DNA of 45,228 bases from Paludibacter sp. (lineage in GTDB: Bacteria > Bacteroidota > Bacteroidia > Bacteroidales > Paludibacteraceae), in contig JAAFGX010000057.1 of assembly GCA_010365115.1 (NCBI GenBank), positions 1-45,228 of the forward strand. Direction: 5' to 3'. Position 1 is the stretch's first letter. The number at the start of each line of letters is the position of its first letter. Positions 18,601 through 25,943 of the stretch are shown one piece after another. The position numbers were made by a program, and so were the translations under genes. The notes beneath the pieces are model-generated. The model was not told where the DNA came from. It worked only from the letters and a program-made list of their open reading frames with translations, and made no database searches.

Positions 18601-18822
18601 TTCCAACGCACCTTTCAACGAAAATTTGAATTAGAAGATTTGCCAAAGAGACTGCAAGATTGGTATTTGCTATCTTATGCCGATTTTATAAGAGAATTGA
18701 CCAAAAAGAAGGTGAAGTTATCGCTTTCGGAAGAAGCAGAATGGGAAGATTATTTCTTGCAAGAAAGTAAAACAACAATTCCGAAAGGACTCAATATATT
18801 CTTTAGCAATTCATTGAATTAA
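15628..18822 (+). CDS. Eco57I-like restriction-modification protein, C-terminally truncated by an IS
   Basis: This is a single-chain (type IIG-like) enzyme that both methylates and cuts DNA. An N-terminal nuclease domain has the PD-(D/E)xK pattern VDGAI (Asp91) then IELKG (Glu105, Lys107). Methylase motif I is CDPACGSGAF (441-450) and motif IV is NPPY (643-646). An Ala/Lys/Ser-rich helical insert (about 581-621) lies between them. The rest resembles a TaqI/Eco57I C-terminal target-recognition domain. The reading ends abnormally: after FLQESK the last 16 codons (TTIPKGLNIFFSNSLN) come from the inserted element. Removing the IS gives a 1085-residue protein ending VYELYELTNEEIDIVEQT. The truncated form may have lost activity. 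No separate methylase or specificity gene lies nearby. Confidence 0.88.
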   Translation: MGLFQKSVISKYLKTQNKENLASKWAIYRTYFLNPKVQEEIRSLKEEQYQGEFLEELFVKILGYTKPASSCETKFNLTTEYKNIKDSKKVDGAIIVEDKVKAVIELKGTNTTDLGKIEVQAFGYKNNQPDCIYVITSNFEKLRFYIDNAIEHIDFNLFTLTEEEFQLLYLCLGFENLSQNIAKKIKDDSLSEEDLITKKLYKDYSLFKRELHQNLVELNPDYDPLVLFKKSQKLLDRFLFLFFGEDRHLLPPNSVRLILTQWNQLRELDEYTPLYVRFKKYFGYLNTGHKGKQHDVFAYNGGLFKPDEVLDTLKIDDNLLYKHTLKLSEYDFASEVDVNILGHIFENSLNELDEIKAQFEGQEIDKTKTKRKKDGIFYTPKYITKYIVENTIGKLCEEKKTELRIVEEEYFTDKKRTKTTKLPLLEKLEIYRKWLLQLTICDPACGSGAFLNQALDFLITEHRYVDELQAKLFGDAMVLSDIENSILENNLFGVDLNEESVEIAKLSLWLRTAQPNRKLNDLSNNIKCGNSLIDDPKVAVDKAFDWQKEFPQVFGAKKDIGVELVDQLPIEPDYLSLLEADAKEAAEKANKAIALSKEAIALSEKAAALSLKAYEYAQKLKSVSEPQELYGINKGGFDVVIGNPPYGAELSQEHKVYLEAYYETFEYQVNTYVLFYERGLKILNYQGILGYITPATFTYQHYFKKIRDFLHKYKLVAISKFYYEVFEDADIGDSVIYIVEKTNNDNGNVIIQLCSTKEDSMEFPLVKKYSEIINLSDGIYSLSKSCFNIHKTYKDCRKLAEISNIIVGIKPYQTGKGEPKQTNENVISKDFTATTKKNETYIQCVIGKDFHRYKYLQEPSMYLSYGKWLAEPRKGAPFFDDEKILIRQTADSLICQLDSNKRINLNNVYNIGQIEKSFELKYILSLLNSKLMNLIYQSISQEKGRLFAEVKKINLAKLPIKVISSEQQKPFIAKVDILIWSNKELQQISQKFQRTFQRKFELEDLPKRLQDWYLLSYADFIRELTKKKVKLSLSEEAEWEDYFLQESKTTIPKGLNIFFSNSLN
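18766..18772. repeat. Left copy of 7-bp target-site duplication
   Basis: AGTAAAA directly before the left IS end. The same seven bases follow the right end at 20633-20639. Confidence 0.85.
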
Positions 18823-18970
18823 CATTCCGATGAATAATGGACATAACACTCCATTGTCTAAATCTCTTAGGCAATTAATGTTTATCTATTTACTTTTGTT
18901 TGCGTTTACCTCCAGTTGTTTTTAAATTGTGTTTTCCTGATTTCAGGGAGCAGGACATCTCCAAATGAAC

Positions 18971-20329
18971 TCAATCTACATATTGAATTTGAGTTCGATG
19001 ATTTATTATTTGTTCAATTTTATGGATTTGGATATCGCCATAAATCATAAACGAACACAGACAAAACCAGATATGCTTTATAGTAGTCTTGGCTGGTTTA
19101 AACGGCAATATGTTTTTCGATAGCTCTACTAACTGATTAAATATGTGAGCTATTTGGCAGCATTGATAATAGTTTTTCATACCCTTGTATGATTTACGGC
19201 AGTATTTGTGTCTGATATTATAGCCATGGTTTTTTTGTTGGTCAAAGCCCTGTTTTTCAATTTTCCAACGCAGTCTTCCAGTGGTGCTAATATCGCGAGC
19301 ATTTTCTTGCGATATTTCAATATTTGTCAAATGCACAAACTTAAAAACAGTTATTTTACCTTTTAAAGCTGTCTGTGTTTCATCTGTTTGAATCCAATTA
19401 TGAACCAAACCGTTATGTTCAATGTCATTAATATATTGATATTTCTGCACGTACTCAATTGGTCCTTCGGTATGTTGATGTTCTTGATTTACATGCGTGG
19501 TTTCTCTTATTTTTTTCCATAATCGTTTAAGCGATTTGTCGGGAAGGGTGACAATATAACTCCAATTGTACTTCTTGCAGATTTCGAAAAACGTATTATT
19601 CGGGTATAAACCATCGGCACACAAGCAAATAGCCATTCGTGGAAAATCTTTTTTTAATTTCTCAGATAATCTTACAAAAGCTTTACTCTCACAGTCTTGC
19701 TTATCATACTCCGTTCCATCATTCTCAATCCACTCGGTGCATAACGAAATACTAAATCCATTTTTAGTAACTAGCTTAGCTTCAAGTACATTGTGAAAAT
19801 AGACTATTTTCTCTACTTTTCGTTTTTCGTTTGCTTTGTAAATGCGAAAAAGACATTTGTCGCAATGTTTTTCTTTGAAATTAACAAGCCCGGTGGCATC
19901 AATTGCCACAATTACTTTAGCTTCAAACCGCCATTTGTCAAATACTTTCTTTTCCATTAACTGTTTCACTAATGTCAGTTTTAACTTTTCAAGTTCTACG
20001 ATTGGCATTTCTTTGAATACCAATGTGATAGAATCCATGTGCGGAATCCTGAATTTAAATGCTTTATAGAAATTTTTCTTGAATTCACCTTCACCTGCAA
20101 CATTGTTCATGTTGTTCCGGGAACCCGATTTAAATACAAACATTGCGATGGCACCAAATACAATCTCACTGATAGTGTATTGCCATGCCTTTCGGGAGTC
20201 GGCAACGGCACTTAGCTGCCTGTCCAAATCGGGAAAATGGTGAGTGATGATGTTTGTAAACTCATAAGCAAACTCTTTGAGATCGCTTTTTTTCTGTAAG
20301 TTTTTTCTCGCTGCTTGTTGCTGAGCCAA
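18971..20329 (-). CDS. DDE transposase of the insertion sequence
   Basis: This 452-residue transposase cuts and joins the IS ends. A likely catalytic triad is Asp144 (VAIDATG), Asp239 (CADGLYPNN) and Glu358 (RWKIEKQGF), the last in a C-terminal helix as in the IS4-like RNase H fold. HCDKC at 156-160 could bind a metal. The start is a TTG at 20327-20329; no in-frame ATG lies between it and the upstream TAG at 20357-20359, and the next internal Met is well inside the conserved part. The rare start may keep expression low. The frame is complete between perfect ends, so the element may still be active. Confidence 0.88.
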   Translation of the reverse strand: MAQQQAARKNLQKKSDLKEFAYEFTNIITHHFPDLDRQLSAVADSRKAWQYTISEIVFGAIAMFVFKSGSRNNMNNVAGEGEFKKNFYKAFKFRIPHMDSITLVFKEMPIVELEKLKLTLVKQLMEKKVFDKWRFEAKVIVAIDATGLVNFKEKHCDKCLFRIYKANEKRKVEKIVYFHNVLEAKLVTKNGFSISLCTEWIENDGTEYDKQDCESKAFVRLSEKLKKDFPRMAICLCADGLYPNNTFFEICKKYNWSYIVTLPDKSLKRLWKKIRETTHVNQEHQHTEGPIEYVQKYQYINDIEHNGLVHNWIQTDETQTALKGKITVFKFVHLTNIEISQENARDISTTGRLRWKIEKQGFDQQKNHGYNIRHKYCRKSYKGMKNYYQCCQIAHIFNQLVELSKNILPFKPAKTTIKHIWFCLCSFMIYGDIQIHKIEQIINHRTQIQYVD

Positions 20330-20406
20330 AAATTTCCGTGTTTTTTTGTTCTTTTTCTAATCCCTGTGAAAATAACGTTAAATGTCGTAAATGCTTTACT
20401 GTAAGC

Positions 20407-20437
20407 TTGTTTGCTTGGTAATTTATTACTATCTTTG
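20407..20437 (+). promoter_or_regulatory. Complete -33/-7 promoter inside the IS, pointing outward
   Basis: TTG (20407-20409), 20 bp, then TATCTTTG (20430-20437): the spacing fits the 19-21 bp typical of Bacteroidota housekeeping promoters, the best-spaced match noticed in the window. It fires away from the transposase, towards the right IS end and the oxidoreductase gene. Confidence 0.6.
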
Positions 20438-20632
20438 TATCAGAAAAGCATAAGGCTTTATAGCTCTGGCTTATGTTAATTATTATGTATTAGAGCTATA
20501 TTAAAAACCCAGAAGGGATATGAAACTTATAACTCTCTCAGGGGGCAACCTCTGTATGCCCATATTTAACACGAAAAGCGATTTTTATATATCCTTGTTA
20601 TTTAGGTGGATATAAGGCTTTCTGAATTGTTG
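20438..20632 (+). ncRNA. Candidate IS-borne structured RNA
   Basis: Downstream of the promoter there is no plausible gene but several hairpins: AAGC/GCTT (20449-20458), TATAGCTCT/AGAGCTATA (20459-20467 with 20492-20500), GGGC/GCCC (20543-20546 with 20558-20561) and TATATCC/GGATATA (20588-20594 with 20608-20614). The region fills the right end of the element. It could be an antisense or guide-like RNA, a transposition regulator, or merely transposase-binding DNA. Transcription is inferred only from the promoter. Confidence 0.3.
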
Positions 20633-20752
20633 AGTAAAAAGGCTTTGGAGTTAAAAGCCACAATTGATGCCACCGATAAAGCCATTGACCAAATGGTTTA
20701 TGAATTGTATGAGTTGACGAATGAGGAAATTGACATAGTTGAACAAACCTAA
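20633..20752 (+). pseudogene. Severed C-terminus of the Eco57I-like restriction-modification gene
   Basis: The frame from 20640 reads KALELKATIDATDKAIDQ and goes on to VYELYELTNEEIDIVEQT before TAA at 20750-20752. This is the usual ending of Eco57I-type enzymes. The fragment has no start of its own. AGTAAAA at 20633-20639 is the right copy of the target duplication, and joining 15628-18772 to 20640-20752 gives an uninterrupted frame of 1086 codons including the stop. Confidence 0.9.
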
Positions 20753-20810
20753 ATACCCTAGGAATTGTTTACTTGTATTGAAAACCCTAAAACACATAAC
20801 GAATATAACA

Positions 20811-21770
20811 ATGAAGGCAATTGTAAACACCAAATACGGCCCGCCGGAAGTTCTTCAACTGAAGGAAGTGGAAAAACCAACTCCAAAAACCAACGAAGTA
20901 CTTATTAAAATACATGCAACCACTGTAAACAGAACCGATTGTGGATTCAGAAAGCCCGAATATATTATTGTCAGACTTATAAGCGGCATTTTTAAACCCA
21001 AGAAAACAATTTTGGGAAGCGAACTGGCCGGTCAGATTGAAGCTATTGGTAAAGATGTGAAAACATTTAAACCGGGCGATCAAGTTTTTGGTTTAAGCAC
21101 TTACAATTTTGGTACTCATGCCGAATATATTTGTGTAACTGAACACTCTTCAATAGCTCCTAAACCAGCAAATATATCTTATAATCAGGCGGCGGCTATT
21201 TGTGATGGAGCTTTTTTGGCAATGGCTTATATACGGAAAATTGATTTTAGTAAAAAACCTAAAATTCTAATCAATGGAGCTTCTGGTTCGATTGGAACTG
21301 CTGGCGTTCAACTTGCAAAATATTTTGGTGCCGAAATTACTGCTGTCTGCAGCACTAAAAATATTGAATTGGTAAAATCGTTGGGAGCCGACAAAGTGAT
21401 TGATTATACAAAAGAAGATTTCACTAAAAATGGTCAACAATATGATGTTATCTTTGATTCTGTTGGAAAAAGTTCCTATTTTAAGTGTAAAAAAATAATG
21501 AAGCCAAATGCAATTTATTTTTCTTCGGAACTTGGATATTTATGGCAGAATATATTTCTATCACTCTTTACTCCAATTTTTGGCGGTAAAAAAGTGTTGT
21601 TCCCAATTCCAAAAGACACGAAAGAAGATATAGTGTTTTTTAAAGAGCTGATTGAAGCAGGAAAGTACAGAGCGGTAATTGACAGGACTTATAGTCTTGA
21701 ACAAATGGTGGAGGCTACCAAATATGTTGAAACAGGTGAGAAAACTGGTAATGTTGTTATTACTTTGTAA
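20811..21770 (+). CDS. MDR-family NAD(P)-dependent alcohol dehydrogenase / quinone oxidoreductase
   Basis: This 319-residue cytosolic reductase belongs to the medium-chain dehydrogenase family. The N-terminal GroES-like domain is recognised by MKAIVNTKYGPPEVLQLKEV, VNRTDCGFR and ELAGQIEAIGKDVKTFKPGDQVFG, and the Rossmann domain by ILINGASGSIGTAGVQLAK. No structural-zinc Cys cluster is seen, as in the zinc-free quinone oxidoreductase branch. The frame is open from 20739, but that part overlaps the severed restriction gene, and the ATG at 20811 opens the conserved fold. The outward IS promoter at 20407 could drive it. The substrate is unknown. Confidence 0.88.
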   Translation: MKAIVNTKYGPPEVLQLKEVEKPTPKTNEVLIKIHATTVNRTDCGFRKPEYIIVRLISGIFKPKKTILGSELAGQIEAIGKDVKTFKPGDQVFGLSTYNFGTHAEYICVTEHSSIAPKPANISYNQAAAICDGAFLAMAYIRKIDFSKKPKILINGASGSIGTAGVQLAKYFGAEITAVCSTKNIELVKSLGADKVIDYTKEDFTKNGQQYDVIFDSVGKSSYFKCKKIMKPNAIYFSSELGYLWQNIFLSLFTPIFGGKKVLFPIPKDTKEDIVFFKELIEAGKYRAVIDRTYSLEQMVEATKYVETGEKTGNVVITL

Positions 21771-22085
21771 AAATTTTATATGATTATCCGCATAATAACC
21801 GCTATACTGCTCGCAAGCAATCGACCTTGTCCGGTGAACCGAAAAACAAGTGAGGAAGGCGGTTAAAAATCGTCCTATTTGAGTCTGGCGTATTTCGACG
21901 GGCGAGTTTGGTCTCGATAACTATCGGGGTTGAGCCTGCCGAGCGTAAGTTTTTCGAGTGAAGCGGGCACGGTCTTGAACTTTTTTGCTTCGTTTTTTGG
22001 TTCAAGCCAAAAAATAAAGTGGGGTTTTAGGGGCAAAGCCCCTATTGGTGGGGTGTAAAAAATCAATTACTTTTAAAAAATATTT
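21771..22085. other. GC-richer non-coding patch
   Basis: About 300 bp that is clearly richer in G+C than its surroundings, with no complete gene. It contains AGGGGCAAAGCCCCT (about 22028-22042), a hairpin. Short frames on both strands are broken by stops. The style resembles intergenic debris of Bacteroidota integrative elements; that is from memory and not shown here. Confidence 0.4.
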
Positions 22086-22607
22086 TCACCCCGTTTTTTT
22101 AAAAAGAGTGTTTCTTTTTTCATATAGAGACACACCAATATTTTTATTTCTCCACTTTTTGATATGTTTTGTTTTTGTCATTGAATGTGTAGTTTGCTCA
22201 AGGTTTGTTTCACCCAACAAACAAGATATGCACAAACATAAATCTGTTATACCAACATATTTATTGGCTTTGACTATACTTTTGTATTTTCCAAAACAAG
22301 ATTCAATGATATCTGAGCTACATAAAATGACAGGTTTTTCTCCCATTCTAAGTGTTATATTATGAAAGTATTAACACACTTCTTCTTTGATTTTAAGGCC
22401 TCTTTCACCATTTATGTTCTCTAAAAGTTTTACACATTTGCACAACGTAAGATCGTTAAATCCGTTATTTTTGAGCAATTGCTGTATTTTATTTAAGGTT
22501 TTAAGCAGTAGATTTGTTTCTATTATTAGATCTTTATAATCCTTGACAAAAGCCACTTTTTCAGATTCTTGGTCATTTAAAAGATTCTTTTCCAACAAAT
22601 TCAACAA
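22086..22607 (-). pseudogene. Remnant of a transposase-like gene with in-frame stop
   Basis: Two minus-strand frames, 22371-22607 (LLEKNLLNDQESEKVAFVKD and on) and 22086-22346 (VILCSSDIIESCFGKYKSIV and on), lie in the same frame and are parted by a TAA at 22371-22373. The joined reading ends in KKWRNKNIGVSLYEKRNTLF. The SDIIESxFGKYK and GITDLCLCISC segments look like the C-terminal part of a transposase-like family, but I cannot name it. Upstream of 22607 the frame is closed by TAG and no ATG is present, so the N-terminal part is missing. Confidence 0.5.
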
Positions 22608-22774
22608 CTTATTTCCCTAATTAAACAGGGGCGTGAGATTCACAAATCTACTTATAAAAGTTTATAAATGCTGCCTAAATTAAAAAAAATACAATATATT
22701 TAAAAATATATATATTAAGGTTGTTATAATTTAATAAATTTGTAGTATATTGTGCCACATTTTACAGTGTTAGC

Positions 22775-23131
22775 ATGAAACCAAATGTCGCAATTATTTC
22801 TAATGATATTACATTCCCAATGTATTTCAAAAATGACAATTATGAAATACTTGTTATAACTCATTTCTCAAATGAAGAGATTCATGCAAAGATTATTTCT
22901 ACAAGAAGTAAATTAATTATTTTGGATGGCACTTTTTCCGAAATGTCAAGTTTAGAAATTATCCATGATTTAAGATTAAATGAAAAAATTGAATTACCAA
23001 TATGGTTTTTCCCCGAAATAACGTCAAACGATTATATTACAAAATCATATACATTAGGAGTTAACAAAATCTACTATAAACCATTTGATCCAGTTATTAT
23101 ATCAAATGAAATAATAGCTTATTTACTCTAA
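22775..23131 (+). CDS. Receiver-like (pseudo-response-regulator) protein
   Basis: This 118-residue stand-alone protein has the pattern of a CheY-like receiver: strand 1 NVAIISND, strand 3 KLIILDGTF with Asp at about 52 in the phosphoacceptor position, a YTLGVNKIYYKPF segment with the conserved Lys near the end, and a closing helix. It is atypical: the N-terminal acidic pair is reduced to Asn-Asp and strand 4 (IWFFPE) lacks the usual Thr/Ser. It may act as an unphosphorylated or differently switched signalling adaptor. It opens the cluster with the HEAT-like, glycosyltransferase and hemerythrin genes. No output domain is present. Confidence 0.65.
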   Translation: MKPNVAIISNDITFPMYFKNDNYEILVITHFSNEEIHAKIISTRSKLIILDGTFSEMSSLEIIHDLRLNEKIELPIWFFPEITSNDYITKSYTLGVNKIYYKPFDPVIISNEIIAYLL

Positions 23132-23218
23132 ATACCTATTTTAATGTTTTTTTAAAATTTCAAGAATAGTAAACAATTAACTTTTATAGCTGAAATAATT
23201 TTAAAATAAAAAAAAGCT

Positions 23219-24475
23219 ATGATTCAAAATCTATTAAAAGAAAACAATTCGCTGGTAATTAGAAATACAATATTGATTTATTTCAGATTTATTTCAATTC
23301 AATTTATTAAAGCTATAATATTCTTATTGATACTGTCAGGTGTATATTATTATAGTATGCAGAAAAAGACCTTTGGTCTTATAATTCATATTGATTATTT
23401 AATCAACACAAAAAGCGAAGTCCCTACTTGGTTATATTCAATAGAATATTTCACCCTAATATTTCTTATTGTTACAATAGTTTTATTAGTACTAATCATA
23501 TATTATAAGAAAAATAAAACAGATAGAAGAAAGGTAAGAGCAAAGTATATACATATTTTCGTAGAAGATATTTTTAATTATATCTATTCTAATGATGTAT
23601 CTGAAATTGAAGATAAGATAAGTAAATATTGGAATAATCTCAAAAATGATTATGCAAAAAGATTATTTATTAATATTATTAGGCAAATTTATCAGGAAAC
23701 AACAGGCCAATTTCATGAGAAAACCTATAATTTATTATTATTACTGAATATAGATCCTTTTATTCGTTCGTATTTGTACTCTCCCTTTCTGCGCAACAAT
23801 TTATTTGCATTGAAAACTATTAGAGATTTTCAATTAATAGGTTATGAAAAATACATATTGAAATTGACTATGAGTAAGAATAAAATATTAAATTCAGCAG
23901 CATTAATTACAATTGTTAGATTTGAAAATTACAATAATTTATTATTTTTACTAAACAATAATATTAATTTATCATTCTGGAATATTAACAACATTATTAG
24001 AACCCAACAAGTTTTGAGGAATGAAAATATAGAATATGAATCACTTATTAATTCAGATAATGAAAAAATTGTAATAATGAGTATTATACTTATCGGAGAA
24101 TTTAGAAAAACAGAGTATAAAAAATTAATAAAAAATAAAATTGAAAGTTCAAATATTCTTATATGTGAAGCAGCTATTAAATCTTATATTTTATTGGCAG
24201 AAACAAAAGACGATTTCTTTTACCTTATGTATATATATAAATCTGCTTCTGAGCAATGTAAAATTGAAATTCTGAATTCTTTATTTCATTCACCAGACAA
24301 GTCAAATATAATTAGTTTTCTAATATATGTTGCATTAAATGAATCGGTTACACAAAAAATAATTGCAGTCAAAATACTTTTAAAAATAGATTTATTACAA
24401 ATAGCAAAACTTAAAAGATCAAACAATCCAGAGGTAAGTAAAGTTTGTGATCATGTTCTTGATTTTAATAATTAA
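23219..24475 (+). CDS. Membrane protein with HEAT-like helical repeats
   Basis: The 418-residue product has two transmembrane helices (about 27-48 and 77-97) followed by about 300 residues of helical, Ile/Asn/Lys-rich sequence. Segments such as NEKIVIMSIILIGEFRKTEY and ILICEAAIKSYILLAETKD repeat the helix-turn-helix rhythm of HEAT repeats. The soluble part probably faces the cytoplasm as a protein-binding scaffold. The glycosyltransferase gene begins 8 bp after its stop, so the two are co-transcribed and may form one complex. The coding sequence is very A+T-rich. No enzymatic motif is visible, and the HEAT assignment is by pattern only. Confidence 0.6.
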   Translation: MIQNLLKENNSLVIRNTILIYFRFISIQFIKAIIFLLILSGVYYYSMQKKTFGLIIHIDYLINTKSEVPTWLYSIEYFTLIFLIVTIVLLVLIIYYKKNKTDRRKVRAKYIHIFVEDIFNYIYSNDVSEIEDKISKYWNNLKNDYAKRLFINIIRQIYQETTGQFHEKTYNLLLLLNIDPFIRSYLYSPFLRNNLFALKTIRDFQLIGYEKYILKLTMSKNKILNSAALITIVRFENYNNLLFLLNNNINLSFWNINNIIRTQQVLRNENIEYESLINSDNEKIVIMSIILIGEFRKTEYKKLIKNKIESSNILICEAAIKSYILLAETKDDFFYLMYIYKSASEQCKIEILNSLFHSPDKSNIISFLIYVALNESVTQKIIAVKILLKIDLLQIAKLKRSNNPEVSKVCDHVLDFNN

Positions 24476-24483
24476 TTTATTTT

Positions 24484-25914
24484 ATGGAACAAATGGGAAT
24501 AATAGAGTATATCAATATTTTTTACATTTTATTTGCTATAAGCTTAATCATAATATATTTATTAACAGGCTTATTATCAATATATGAAATAAAAAAATAT
24601 ATTGACAAAAACAGATATGTTGATTATAAATTAATTCTAAATTACAAATATCTACCCTCAATTTCGATTATTGCACCTGCATTTAATGAATCAAAAACAA
24701 TTGTTGAAAATATTAATTGCTTGCTTTCGATTAATTATACTGACTTTGAAATTATTATTGTAAACGATGGAAGTACTGATAATAGTTTAGAAATTATTCT
24801 CGAAAATTTTGACATGATAAAAGTTAATCAAGCTTTTGAATCGAATTTGTCTTGCGAACCGGTGAATGCTATTTATAAATCGAGAAATTCAGCTTATAAT
24901 CAACTTGTTGTAATTGATAAAAAAAATGGAGGAAAGGCAGATGCTTTAAATGCCGGACTCAATCTTTCTAGTAAAGAATTATTTTTGGCCCTAGATGTTG
25001 ATTGTATTATTGAATCGGATGCCATTTTAAAAATGGTAAAACCATTTTTAGATAATAGTAAACAAATTGTTATTGCTGCGGGAGGAGTAATAAGAGTTGC
25101 AAATTCATGCAATGTTATTGATGGAAAAGTGACTCAGGTGAATTTTCCTAAAAATATTTATGCAAAATTCCAGGTATTGGAATATATTCGGGCTTTTATG
25201 TTAAGCAGAATGGCCTGGAGCAGACTTAACGGTTTGTTAATAATATCTGGTGCGTTTGGATTATTTGACAGAAAAAGAGTCGTTAAAATTGGTGGTTATG
25301 ACAGAAATACTGTGGGTGAAGATCTTGAGTTGGTAGTGAGACTTCGGAAATATATGCATGATATTGAAAAGAAAAAATATAAGGTTGCATTTATACCAGA
25401 TCCACTATGTTGGACTGAAGTTCCTGAATCATTTAAAAATCTTTCAGGTCAACGAAATCGGTGGACACGAGGTGGGATAGATACAATATTAAAACATAAA
25501 AATATGTTTTTTAATCCCAGATACGGTACAATTGGGATGTTAAGTTTTCCTTATTGGGTGTTCTTTGAATGGTTAGCACCAATAATTGAATTTTTTGGAT
25601 TATTGTATTTTATTACAATATTCGCTTTAGGATTTGTTAATATTCAAGTCTTTTTAGTAATGTTGACTTTTTTACTTGCATTTTCTGTAATGTATTCATT
25701 TTTTGCAATATTTCTAGAATCTTATTCCTTTAATAAATATAAGGGAACATCGTTTGTAATTCAAATTTCAGTAATAATAATTTTTGAGATGATAATTTAT
25801 CAACCAATGATAATGATCTTCTCATTGTTTGGAAATATGGACTTTTTTTTGAAAAAGAATAAAAAAAATTGGGGAAAAATGACTAGAAAAGGGTTTAACA
25901 ATACAGAGAGTTAA
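24484..25914 (+). CDS. BcsA/PgaC-type processive family 2 glycosyltransferase
   Basis: This 476-residue inner-membrane enzyme polymerises a polysaccharide from nucleotide-sugars and probably threads it across the membrane. An N-terminal helix (about 8-30) precedes the GT-A domain: PSISIIAPAFNES, VNDGSTD, the DxD motif at Asp171-Asp173 (LDVDC), the acceptor-site GED (Glu279, Asp280) and QRNRW (323-327), the QxxRW signature of processive synthases. Three or four helices follow (from about 350). The chain length suggests a poly-N-acetylglucosamine synthase-like enzyme, without the PilZ domain of bacterial cellulose synthase. It is coupled to the HEAT-like gene upstream and followed after about 30 bp by hemerythrin. 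Confidence 0.88.
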   Translation: MEQMGIIEYINIFYILFAISLIIIYLLTGLLSIYEIKKYIDKNRYVDYKLILNYKYLPSISIIAPAFNESKTIVENINCLLSINYTDFEIIIVNDGSTDNSLEIILENFDMIKVNQAFESNLSCEPVNAIYKSRNSAYNQLVVIDKKNGGKADALNAGLNLSSKELFLALDVDCIIESDAILKMVKPFLDNSKQIVIAAGGVIRVANSCNVIDGKVTQVNFPKNIYAKFQVLEYIRAFMLSRMAWSRLNGLLIISGAFGLFDRKRVVKIGGYDRNTVGEDLELVVRLRKYMHDIEKKKYKVAFIPDPLCWTEVPESFKNLSGQRNRWTRGGIDTILKHKNMFFNPRYGTIGMLSFPYWVFFEWLAPIIEFFGLLYFITIFALGFVNIQVFLVMLTFLLAFSVMYSFFAIFLESYSFNKYKGTSFVIQISVIIIFEMIIYQPMIMIFSLFGNMDFFLKKNKKNWGKMTRKGFNNTES

Positions 25915-25943
25915 CCGAAACATTTATTTAATCAATTTTGTAT

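Larger units (their letters stand above)
18773..20632 (-). mobile_element. 1860-bp insertion sequence, intact, 7-bp target duplication
   Basis: The terminal inverted repeats are CAACAATTCCGAAAG at the left end (18773-18787) and, read inward from the right end, CAACAATTCAGAAAG (20618-20632), matching at 14 of 15. AGTAAAA flanks both sides. Excision of the element plus one duplication rejoins the restriction-modification frame exactly. Inside are one DDE transposase on the minus strand and about 300 bp of non-coding DNA at its 5' side. The length, 7-bp duplication and one long transposase are compatible with the ISDol1-like group of ISNCY, but the family call is a guess. Confidence 0.9.

Noticed and set aside
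15628-18822. Type I hsdM methylase
   Set aside because: Nuclease, methylase and recognition parts are in one chain of type IIG form, and no hsdS or hsdR gene is nearby.
15600-20800. Wider defence island around the restriction gene
   Set aside because: No second defence gene is found on either side; the neighbours are an ABC exporter and an oxidoreductase.
20739-20810. Upstream start for the MDR oxidoreductase
   Set aside because: It overlaps the end of the severed restriction gene, and the conserved fold begins at 20811.
22045-22365. Plus-strand 106-residue reading frame
   Set aside because: It is antisense to the transposase-like remnant, and its sequence is hydrophobic low-complexity without family features.
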